NCBI RefSeq assembly: GCF_018598225.1
Contig: NZ_JAHESF010000008.1
Location: 124,001 to 188,000, forward strand
Source of the DNA: Chryseosolibacter histidinae
GTDB taxonomy: Bacteria > Bacteroidota > Bacteroidia > Cytophagales > Cyclobacteriaceae
Direction of reading: 5' to 3'
DNA: 64,000 nt
The stretch's first letter is position 1. Each line of letters starts with the position of its first letter. The notes under the pieces were generated by a model. It was not told the DNA's origin and did no database searches. It saw nothing but the letters and a program-made list of their open reading frames with translations. This document shows positions 41,449 to 50,600 of the stretch, one piece after another. The position numbers and the translations under genes were made by a program.

Positions 41449-43446
41449 ATGATACGACCCTATTTCATAGCGATTATCTGCTGTTATCTTCAGCACCACG
41501 CCATCGCGCAGGCGCTGAAAAGCGATACTACGGCCAGGGAGACGAAGATCACCTACTCGCTCAACGATAACGAAGCGGAGTTCTCTGCCATTACGCCACC
41601 TTTGCAGCAGATCCAGGGCGCACCGGCTGCCTTCTACACTTTCTATTGGGAGTTTGGTGATGGCCACTACAGTGTTGATCCGAAGCCGAAGCATGTTTAC
41701 AAAAAAACCGGCGAGCACAAAGTGCAGCTCTGGACCACCAATAATTATGACAACGGCAAACCTCCGCCCAGCAGGCCACAAAAAATTCCTGTAAAGAAGA
41801 TCACCTATGAGGATACACAAGGGGATTTAAAAGGCCTTCAAGATCATGACGGATTGCGCCTGCAGATCAACCGGGCACCAGTTCCCGATGAAGAGATCGT
41901 GGTGGTTGCCAGCTATGGAAATTCTGCCGAGCTCCCCTGCAACGGCAAGCTGTATCTTTTCTACAATGAGAACCGGTTCAAAAACGAAAATTTTGTGCTC
42001 ACCGAAACAAGGACCCATTATGGTGAGAAGGAGGTCCAGGAAAACCTGACCGTGGCAATGCATACACCTCCGCATCACGCCTACGGGTTGCTGGCATCGG
42101 CCTCACCGAAGCCCACCTGGTTCCCGATGTATAACGATGATAATGACGGGCACACCTTGCAACAGGACCTGGAAGAGTCGCGGGCCAAATACCGGAGCTC
42201 GCTCATCCTCGAGTTCAACGACCTGGAAGCAGGGCAGGCGCGCAATGTGTTCTATTCATTGAAGACAACACCCGAGATGCTGAAAGATACCAACGCCATC
42301 ATCACCATCCGGGGTGTGTATGTACCCGATCGTGGCAAGGATGCGCATAAGGTAAAAGACCTGGAGATGGAGATCGTTACGTCGCACGACCCGAACAAAA
42401 TGTCGGTTTCGGATGCGCGATTGAATTACCGGTTTGTGAAGAATAAAAAGCTGCAGTTCAAGGTGCGCTTCCAGAACAACGGCGAAGGCCCCGCACGCTC
42501 CATCAAGCTGAATGTTGACACGTCGCCCATGTTTGATAAGCAAACCCTCGAGGTGCTCGATATGTATCCAAAGTGTCCGATCTGTCCTGACAGCACAGAA
42601 GTAACGTACAGTTGCCTGGATACCCTGTTCATGGATCAGAAGATAGTCTTTCATTTCAAGAACATCTACCTGCCCGGCAGCAATCAGAAAAATGTGGGAG
42701 AGAAAGATTCAACCCGTGGCTTCGTCAAATATGCGCTGCGGTTCAACAACAAGGTACCGAAGCGCAATTCTGTGAGTCGCACGGCTATCATTTTCGACAA
42801 GAATGAGCCCGTGCTCACCAACTATTCGTCCACACGTTTTAAGCCCGGTTTATCACTCGGTGCGAAAGTTGGCTCGAACGTGATCGCTGATCTTATGAAC
42901 TCCGAAAATTATTTCGCAGGTGTGACGCTTTCACCTTACAAATCGTACAGGGGATACTGGCAGGCGGAGATCATGGTGGGGCGGCATACTTACGCTGATA
43001 CGGTGAGCTACGAGCAGATGAACCTCAGGGCCGACCGCAACTATGACCTTTATGACATCCACGAGCGCAGCCGGTACACCAACACCATGCTTTACATTGT
43101 GCCAGCATCGTACCGTTACAACCTCAACGCCTTCATCGGGCTTGGTGCCGGTGTTCAGCTCAGCACGGCAGCATCGGAAACGGTGAAGAAAAATGCCACG
43201 CATGAATATTACCTGCAAGGTGGCCAGACTGCTAACGGGCAAAAACCTTTTAAGGAACGGATCGCAAGCCAGGATTATACCACCGCAACATCAGACAAAA
43301 CCACCTTCACGGAGTGGAACACCGCGCTGTTTGCAGATGTTGTGCTCGGATCGTCGCGTATAGGGCCTTCACTGGGCGTACGTTACCACTATTGTTTTAA
43401 TGAACCGAACACGCAATGGCAGTTCTATGCTGCCTGGAAATTCTGA
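41449..43446 (+). CDS. PKD-domain protein with probable outer-membrane barrel
   Basis: 665 residues. Signal peptide to about 21. PKD domain at about 50-110 with YWEFGDGHYSVDPKPKHVYKKTGEHKVQL. The middle region has two beta domains, including SHDPNKMSV and VRFQNNGEGPARSIKLNVDTSP, an element common in large Bacteroidota surface proteins. Residues from about 470 look like an outer-membrane barrel with alternating strands and a terminal aromatic (FYAAWKF). The stop overlaps the start of the CHAT gene by one base, so the two are coupled. Confidence 0.78.
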   Translation: MIRPYFIAIICCYLQHHAIAQALKSDTTARETKITYSLNDNEAEFSAITPPLQQIQGAPAAFYTFYWEFGDGHYSVDPKPKHVYKKTGEHKVQLWTTNNYDNGKPPPSRPQKIPVKKITYEDTQGDLKGLQDHDGLRLQINRAPVPDEEIVVVASYGNSAELPCNGKLYLFYNENRFKNENFVLTETRTHYGEKEVQENLTVAMHTPPHHAYGLLASASPKPTWFPMYNDDNDGHTLQQDLEESRAKYRSSLILEFNDLEAGQARNVFYSLKTTPEMLKDTNAIITIRGVYVPDRGKDAHKVKDLEMEIVTSHDPNKMSVSDARLNYRFVKNKKLQFKVRFQNNGEGPARSIKLNVDTSPMFDKQTLEVLDMYPKCPICPDSTEVTYSCLDTLFMDQKIVFHFKNIYLPGSNQKNVGEKDSTRGFVKYALRFNNKVPKRNSVSRTAIIFDKNEPVLTNYSSTRFKPGLSLGAKVGSNVIADLMNSENYFAGVTLSPYKSYRGYWQAEIMVGRHTYADTVSYEQMNLRADRNYDLYDIHERSRYTNTMLYIVPASYRYNLNAFIGLGAGVQLSTAASETVKKNATHEYYLQGGQTANGQKPFKERIASQDYTTATSDKTTFTEWNTALFADVVLGSSRIGPSLGVRYHYCFNEPNTQWQFYAAWKF

Positions 43447-46181
43447 TGATGAAATGCCTGTCCACCATAGTGCTTTTCTTCTGTGTTGTGCTGAGCGGGT
43501 TTTCGCAGCAAGCCCGATCGTTGCCTGACAGCCTTGCACGACAGCGGAGACTGCATGACGACCTTGCGAATTTTATTTACACTTACGTGGATGCTTTTCT
43601 AATGAACCCGACAGAAGAACGGCTTTCACTGCTGAAGAACTGCGAGCGCATGTGCTGGCGGCCGCTGCGAACAGACGATGAGCGTATAGCCTATGTGATC
43701 ATGCAATGCAATTATGGTTATTACGCCGCACGCTTCGGTGACATACATCAGGCAGTGGATGCCTACGAAAACGCCTGGAAGATCTACAGCCAGCACAACC
43801 TTACCGGGTTCGACATCACGGAATATTGCCTGAAGCCACTGGGCAACAGCTACAGCATGCTAGGCGATTACCAGAGCGCCGCCAATATCATTAAACACTA
43901 CTTGTTCAAGGCCGAGCAAGAGAAAAATACGCAGCACCTGGTGTCGGCTATCATCAACCTCTCCATTGTGTATCACGACACGGGCAAGCAGGAAGATGCT
44001 ATCGGGCTTTTAAAAAATGCACTGGGCACCAGGGATATTGCCGCATCGAAAAAAGGTGCGATCTGCTCCAATCTCGCCCGGAATTTTTTCGACCTGGGGC
44101 AACAGGCAGAAGCTTCCCGTTACGCATTGCAGGCTTTGAACCATTTTAAAAATGTGAGGGGCAATGAAGTGCTGCCGCAAGTGGTGAACACCTGGAAAAT
44201 ATTATCGTTGCTCAACCTGAAGAAAGGAGATACAGATGAAGCGCTGCGTTGCATTGAAAGATCGCGGAAGATCGTAACCGAAAATCCGGCCGTGTTCCAG
44301 AAACGTGAGCTGGCGAAGCTGATCTCCGAATACGCAAGCATCCGCGCGCTGCAGCAACAGCATGACGTTGCATTGAAACACTATCAGCAGGCACTGAAGC
44401 TCTTGCTGCCGGGTTACAAACCTGAAAATGAAACCGATCTTCCGGACAAGGCGATGCTCTATCCTGAGAATACGATCAAGGAAATTCTCGACGGGCTGGC
44501 CGGACTTTACATGAAACGTGATCCCGCGAAAGCGCTGCAATGTTTCGAGCTCAGCTTTGAGACTGAAGACCTGCTGCGCCAGACCTATCACTACCAGGCA
44601 GACCGGCTGCAGCAACAGGTGGAGATCAGGAACCGTACGATGCAATGCCTGACCATTTTGCATGACCTTTACGAACGAACAAAAGATCACACGTTCGTGA
44701 TCCGGGCGTTCCAGCTGGCAGAGCGAACAAAAGCCGTGGTGCTGCGCGAAGCCGTTGAAGTGAATGCGCGCAGCCAATGGATCAGGCACGACAGCCTGCT
44801 GAAACGTGAACATGACCTCACATATAAAAATGCAAAGCTCGCCAGTGAGCTGGTGATGGAACAAATGAAAGGTGAAGCCGCGGATGTTGCCCACATCAAT
44901 ACGCTCACGGCGCGGCAGACCGAAATGTCTATCGAGATCAAGTCGCTGCAAAGGTCTATCGCCGAAAAATATCCGCAGTACAGCGCCACCGAAAGCATTG
45001 TACCCATTGACCTGGCGTTGTTGCAGCAAAAACTTGGCCGCGAAGATGCCACGCTGATGAGCTATGTAGCCGGGCAGGATGTGCTGTATGCGTTTATAAT
45101 TGACAAGGGCTCCCTTTCATTCCATAAGCTGCCGCAGACACAGGCCATCTATGACCACATCCGCGCCCTGAACGACCTGTTCGCTTCACCCGCGGGCATT
45201 AACAATGAAACCGGGCGTTACAAAAAAATCGCTTTCGAGCTCAACAATCTCCTTCAGATCCCAACGGAAGCCGTAACCAAAAACCTGGTGATCGTTCCGG
45301 ATGGTTTGCTGAACTACGTTCCGTTCGAGGCGCTTTTATTTCAGGCAAGCAACGCCCTGGACTATGCGTCGCTGCCGTACCTGATCAAAAAGTTCAGGGT
45401 CAGCTACGCATCGTCTACCGCGAGCTATGCCGGCACCAGCAGAACACCGGCCACTTCATTGAACGGCAGTCGCGCCCTGGCCATGTTCCCTGTTTTCAGG
45501 AACACCAACCGCGTGCTGAAACATTCGGAGACAGAAGCTCAAAGCATGCAACTGTATGTGGATGGCAAATTCCTGTTCGATAACCAGGCAACGAAAAAAG
45601 CTTTCGGAGAAAACCTTCACCATTACAACATCATCCACCTTTCAACGCATGCCGATGCGGGATCATGGCTGACTCCACCCTCCATCGAGTTCGTAGACAG
45701 CACATTGTATTTGCCCGAGGTATACGGGCTGCGGATCGATCCGGACCTCATGGTGCTGAGCGCCTGCGAAACGGGTGTCGGAAAACTGCTGAAGGGTGAA
45801 GGAGCGCTAAGCCTGGCGCGGGGTTTTCAATATGCCGGAGCGCATAACATCGTCTTTTCGCTCTGGAAGGTGAACGATCTCTCCACGGCCCGGCTGATGG
45901 CTTCGTTTTATGAGCATTACTTCGATGGCGAGTCCAAACCAGGAGCGCTGCGCCTTGCCAAGCTCGACTATCTTGCGAACGAAGGCATCGGCAATTTCCA
46001 GAAGTCACCTTATTTCTGGGCATCTTTTATTTACTATGGCGATATCAACGTCAACAGCGATCACCTGCCACAACATTCAAAGATCACCTGGTTCGAGATG
46101 GGCCTGTTGCTGCTGACGTTCCTGTTCGTGCTGTACCTGTTTTTGAGAAGACGCGACCGGCACGCCTCGCTTAGTGAGTAA
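43446..46181 (+). CDS. Exported TPR-CHAT protease
   Basis: 911 residues from the ATG at 43446, which overlaps the preceding TGA; earlier in-frame starts lie inside the upstream gene. Signal peptide MMKCLSTIVLFFCVVLSGFS. TPR-rich region about 60-360 (AVDAYENAWKIY, IINLSIVYHDTGKQEDAIGLL), coiled linker 450-510, CHAT domain about 580-860. The His-Cys dyad of this caspase-like family is intact: His735 in IHLSTHADAGSW and Cys774 in LSACETGVGKLLKGEGALSLARGF. A membrane helix near 885-903 anchors it, placing the protease outside the cytoplasm. Faces the sigma/anti-sigma pair convergently. Confidence 0.9.
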   Translation: MMKCLSTIVLFFCVVLSGFSQQARSLPDSLARQRRLHDDLANFIYTYVDAFLMNPTEERLSLLKNCERMCWRPLRTDDERIAYVIMQCNYGYYAARFGDIHQAVDAYENAWKIYSQHNLTGFDITEYCLKPLGNSYSMLGDYQSAANIIKHYLFKAEQEKNTQHLVSAIINLSIVYHDTGKQEDAIGLLKNALGTRDIAASKKGAICSNLARNFFDLGQQAEASRYALQALNHFKNVRGNEVLPQVVNTWKILSLLNLKKGDTDEALRCIERSRKIVTENPAVFQKRELAKLISEYASIRALQQQHDVALKHYQQALKLLLPGYKPENETDLPDKAMLYPENTIKEILDGLAGLYMKRDPAKALQCFELSFETEDLLRQTYHYQADRLQQQVEIRNRTMQCLTILHDLYERTKDHTFVIRAFQLAERTKAVVLREAVEVNARSQWIRHDSLLKREHDLTYKNAKLASELVMEQMKGEAADVAHINTLTARQTEMSIEIKSLQRSIAEKYPQYSATESIVPIDLALLQQKLGREDATLMSYVAGQDVLYAFIIDKGSLSFHKLPQTQAIYDHIRALNDLFASPAGINNETGRYKKIAFELNNLLQIPTEAVTKNLVIVPDGLLNYVPFEALLFQASNALDYASLPYLIKKFRVSYASSTASYAGTSRTPATSLNGSRALAMFPVFRNTNRVLKHSETEAQSMQLYVDGKFLFDNQATKKAFGENLHHYNIIHLSTHADAGSWLTPPSIEFVDSTLYLPEVYGLRIDPDLMVLSACETGVGKLLKGEGALSLARGFQYAGAHNIVFSLWKVNDLSTARLMASFYEHYFDGESKPGALRLAKLDYLANEGIGNFQKSPYFWASFIYYGDINVNSDHLPQHSKITWFEMGLLLLTFLFVLYLFLRRRDRHASLSE

Positions 46182-46184
46182 ACG

Positions 46185-46254
46185 GTAATCGGTATTCGGG
46201 TATTCGGTAATCGGTGGAGCGTACACTGATTACCGATTACTGATCACTGATTAC
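46185..46254. repeat. Inverted pair of GTAATCR heptad arrays
   Basis: The left arm at 46185-46213 is GTAATCG, GTATTCGG, GTATTCG, GTAATCG. The minus-strand right arm at 46224-46254 is GTAATCA, GTGATCA, GTAATCG, GTAATCA and begins on the G of the TAG stop of the anti-sigma gene. It fills the gap between convergent genes. Confidence 0.82.
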
Positions 46255-46982
46255 TATAACCTGCGCAGGATTTCCCTGGCCTTAGCATAATCCTCCGACT
46301 CTTTGGGTATTTGCTCAAGGAGTGCGCGACATTTATCGTAGTCTTTTTGTTTGAGCGCGCTTAGTGCCAGGTACCAGGTTGCTTTATGCTTATAGGCGGT
46401 GTCTGAGTTTCTGATGGCGCTGAAAATGGCTTCAGCCTCGCTGATGCGGTCCGTTTCCAGCAGCGCTACACCTTTGTACAGCTGCAGCTCGCGGTTGTCA
46501 GGATCGGTCTCCAGCAACTGGTTGAGGTAACGGATCGCCTGCGTATACTGCTTCGTGTTGAATGCTTCTTCTGCCTGTTGCAGCAATGAATCTGTTCCAC
46601 GTTCCGCCAGCGCCAACGGTCCGTGCGAAGCGTATTCAGTATACTCGGGCAGCGCTGACTTGCCGGTGTAGAACCACACGACCGCGATCAGCAGAATACT
46701 GGCGGCCGCCGCCCAGTGATACCATCGCAGCGAGACCACTTTTGCCTGCTTTTCCTCCCGCAATTCTGCCTGTGCTATTGCTGCAAGGCGCGCGCGCAGG
46801 CGGGCCTCCTCTTCTTCACCTGAAAATTTCGAGCGCAGGTTTTCGGTCACGGAACGATAGAGCAGAACCTTTTCGGCAAACGCTGTATCGGTGCTGATCC
46901 TGCCCTCAAAATCCTGTGTTTCTTCCGCGCTGAGCTCACCCGCCAGGTACCGGTCTATGAGTATGTAGATATCTTCATCCAT
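46254..46982 (-). CDS. Membrane TPR anti-sigma-like protein
   Basis: 242 residues. The N-terminal cytoplasmic part 1-85 begins MDEDIYILIDRYLAGELSAEE, which is the layout of Bacteroidota anti-sigma factors. A membrane helix lies at about 89-106 (WAAAASILLIAVVWFY). The C-terminal periplasmic part has TPR repeats at about 132-242 (LLQQAEEAFNTKQYTQAIRYLNQLLETDPDNRELQLYKGVALLETDR). It is 1 bp downstream of an ECF sigma gene. A sensor role is likely: the TPR domain detects an envelope partner and the N-terminus holds sigma. Confidence 0.85.
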   Translation of the reverse strand: MDEDIYILIDRYLAGELSAEETQDFEGRISTDTAFAEKVLLYRSVTENLRSKFSGEEEEARLRARLAAIAQAELREEKQAKVVSLRWYHWAAAASILLIAVVWFYTGKSALPEYTEYASHGPLALAERGTDSLLQQAEEAFNTKQYTQAIRYLNQLLETDPDNRELQLYKGVALLETDRISEAEAIFSAIRNSDTAYKHKATWYLALSALKQKDYDKCRALLEQIPKESEDYAKAREILRRL

Positions 46983-46983
46983 C

Positions 46984-47571
46984 TTATTGGTCCTTTAACT
47001 TCTTGTATTCGGAAGATTGCCTGATCAGCTCGGTAAGTTGCCCGAGGCAGAGCGACTTCTTCTTCCTGACGTAGGCATAGGTGACGTTCAGCTTGGCAGC
47101 CACTTCTTCCATGGAGGGCAACTTGAACGACCATCGCAGCACTTCCTGGCATTTGTCGCCGAGCTCCCGGAGCTTTGATTCAAAAAGCCTGTTTTTGGAT
47201 TCGAACAATTCGGTTTCCAGTACCAGGTTGGTGCTTTCGTCAGGTATAGATGAGGCGGTTTCGTCTATTGTTACCCCTTTTTTCGTTTTTAATTTATTGA
47301 GCCACCTGCGTTTGCATAACAGGAAAAAATACGCGTCAAAAGGGCAGGTGAGCACCAGTTTTTTATCACGCGCCTGCTGATACAGGGTGATCAGGGTCTC
47401 CTGGATCACGTCGCGGGCATCTTCGTGATCGCCGTTGTTCTTTTTAATGTACGAGACCACTTTGCCCGAAAATTTCCGGTAGATCTCCGTCAGCACGGCC
47501 CCATCGTTGGTGAGCAGCGCCTGAATGTAGCGTTGGTCGGCATGGGGTGCTGGTTCCTTATTGATTTTCAT
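46984..47571 (-). CDS. ECF RNA polymerase sigma factor
   Basis: 195 residues. Region 2: VLTEIYRKFSGKVVSYIKKNNGDHEDARDVIQETLITLYQQA, then CPFDAYFFLLCKRRWLNKLKTK. Region 4: LGDKCQEVLRWSFKLPSMEEVAAKLNVTYAYVRKKKSLCLGQL. It is the kind of ECF factor usually found next to membrane TPR anti-sigma proteins. It is divergent from the HTCS gene at 47672 (100 bp gap) and probably autoregulated with its partner. Confidence 0.9.
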   Translation of the reverse strand: MKINKEPAPHADQRYIQALLTNDGAVLTEIYRKFSGKVVSYIKKNNGDHEDARDVIQETLITLYQQARDKKLVLTCPFDAYFFLLCKRRWLNKLKTKKGVTIDETASSIPDESTNLVLETELFESKNRLFESKLRELGDKCQEVLRWSFKLPSMEEVAAKLNVTYAYVRKKKSLCLGQLTELIRQSSEYKKLKDQ

Positions 47572-47671
47572 TCAGGTCTTAATTTACTTCAGCCACGCCT
47601 TTTTTTCATTCCAATAAATTAGAATATTTAAGCCTCTGCCATAAACCCCCAACCCTGGCGCAGAATACGTT

Positions 47672-50600
47672 ATGACGAAAGATGCCCCCACGAAGCGCTT
47701 ACCGTGTTCGTTATTTCACTGCATTGATCGGTCCGCCATTAAACTTGCGGTAACAATCGCCTTTTTACACCTGCTGGTGTTGTCATCGCCGGCGCAGAAA
47801 ACATTTATTTCAAAACACATCACTGTCAATGATGGCCTCCCCCAGGGTTTCGTTTCGGGCATCGTTCAAGATGATGATGGCTTCATCTGGCTGGGTACCC
47901 GCGACGGACTCGCCCGGTATGACGGCCATGAGTTCAAGGTCTTTTATTCCAACGACAGGCGTGCCACCAACATTTCTTCCAACATCATCACCAGCCTCTA
48001 CCGCGATCGCAAAAACCGGATCTGGATCCTGCACGAGTCGAAAGCCATCGATGTGCTGTATCCACGCGAGGAACGGTTCGAAGCTTTCACCGGCGACTCC
48101 GTCTACCAGGCGGTATACAAACATTTCAGTCCCAACTTTATCAGTGTCGATTCGCAAGACAACGTCTGGCTTATTGATCCGGGAAACGGACTTTGGAAGA
48201 TCGACCTGAGCGCGCACCGGGTTTATCACCTCTCGAAACGCGAAGCCGGTTTGTTGTGCGATACGGTGAGGGGCATCATCGAAGCGCCCGACAAAAATTA
48301 CTGGGTCTTCATGCAGAAAGGTGTGCAACGGCTCGATCGGCAAAATCAAGTGGTCCATTCGATACCGTTCGGTTTTCCTGTGGCGAAAGATGTCAACATC
48401 AACCGGAACTTTGCCGAGGGGCTTGCCATGGTCGATGACAACACTATCCTGATCCGTGAGATGAACGGGCTTTTTTTATTCGACACAAAACAATTTTCGG
48501 TTCGTGAAATACCGGTTGATGAAAAATCACCTGCCGAGATCCCGCCCACCACGCAGCCACAACGGGAGCCTGGCGGCAACCTGTATGTTGAAGTCATGAG
48601 TGATCTTTATCAGTACGATCCAAAAGAAAAAAAGGCCACCAAGGTCTGGGGCGGAGTGCTGGAGCAGGCACAATCGTTCCTCATCGATCGCTCCGGTGTG
48701 GCGTGGTTTGGCAACAGCGCCAGTGGCCTGCAGATGCTCAACCTGAGATCGTTGCCGTTCCAGTCGTACACTTACACATCCGGTTTTTTTGTTGACCTGC
48801 TCCAACAGCTCGACTTAAAGTTCGACAAGGCCAGGTGGGTCCCGCATCCGCACACACAACAATACGCACGCGATATACAAACCCGCTGCGATTACAACAG
48901 CAAGGGTGCGCTGTGGATGGTTTCCGGTGCACACGCGGCCGTAGCTGACCTTCGCACAAAAACATTTACGGAGTTGCCATTACTGGAAGGCAATGATCCC
49001 GCCTTTTATTTCACGCCCATGACCATCAGCAACGATACCTGCTGGCGCGTTTATTCCTTTACGGGAACTCCGGTTTATTACGACGCTGGTAAAAAAGCAT
49101 GGGCTTATCCACTGGGCGCAGATTGGCGACTGACCAATCCCACCAACATTCTTGACATCGTAAAAAAAGGTGATATTCTCTGGGCCACCACTAAACACGA
49201 CGGGCTGATATCCATCAACGTATTAACCGGTGAAACTCGCTGGTACAAACAAGGGCGCAACCCCGACTCATTGCCTACCAACGAGCTAACGGATCTTGAG
49301 CGCGACCCCATCCACGACAGTGTAGTATGGATCGGCACGCGGGCAGGATTGGTTCGTTTCAATCTGCAGCAGGGGAAGGCTATGACATTCGCTGTGAAGA
49401 ACGGTTTGCCCAACAACACCATCTATTGTATTGCAGCCGATGAAAAAGGTTTCCTCTGGCTCTCCACCAACAAGGGTTTATGCCGGTTCGATCCTGTTTC
49501 TTTTACGATGCAGAATTTTTCCAGCAGCGACGGCCTGCAGGGAGATGAGTTCAATTCGTTCCACAAGCTGAAGCTCCCCGATGGCCGTATTGCTTTTGGC
49601 GGCACCGCAGGATTTACGGTATTCGATCCGCTTCAATTTGTGGATGATACCTTTCAGCCAGACGTGAGACTTACCAAGGTGAAGATCAACAACCAGGAGG
49701 CAGACCTGGGTGCTGGCGGCGCGCTGAAAACGCTGTTAGACGAACCCGCCACCCTCGCGCTGGACTACGATCAGAACTTTATCACCTTTTATTTTGCCGG
49801 GTTGCAGTTCAACAATGTTGATAAGATCCAATACCGTTATCGCCTGAACGGGTTTGAAGCGCACTGGAACTACAGCGGCCACCTGGGCATGGCCAACTAC
49901 ACGAAATTACCACCCGGTGAATACACGCTCGAGCTGAATGCCACCAATACGTCGGGTGTGTGGAGCAAAAACGTAAGGCAGGTTTTTATTACCATCGATC
50001 CGCCGCTGTGGGAAACAAAAGGCGCGTACCTGTTCTATGCCATCTTGCTCATCAGTGCAGTAATCGGGTACGTGCGGTACACTGTAAAAAAGATACGTCT
50101 CGAAAACCTTGTAGACCTGAAGAACAAAGAAGCGGAGCAGCTCAAACACCTGGGCGAGATCAAGAACAGGTTCTTCACCAACATTACGCATGAGTTCAGA
50201 ACACCTTTGACATTGATCATCTCACCGCTGGAACAGATGCTCAAGGGCAATGAACTTCCGGAAACGGACAAAAAACAGCTCAGGCTCATTCAGCAGAACT
50301 CGCGTCAGCTTTTGCAGCTCATCAACCAGCTGCTGGATCTTTCGAAGCTCGAGGCTGGCCTGATGCAGACCTCTGTCGCACCGGTGGATCTTGAAAAATT
50401 CGTGGAAGGATTGGTTATGCCTTTCTACAGCATTGCCGCCAGCAACCACGTGGCGTTGGTGTTTCAAAGTGAGGTCAATGGCCGCGAATATTTCATCGAC
50501 AAGGACAAGCTCGAGCGCATTGTCACCAATCTTTTATCGAACGCCATCAAATTCACACCCGCAGGAGGGCGCATAGAAATGATGGTAAAAAGTGCGGATA

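Noticed and set aside
44202-45029. 275-codon minus-strand frame inside the CHAT gene
   Set aside because: Antisense shadow; the CHAT frame is complete with a catalytic dyad.
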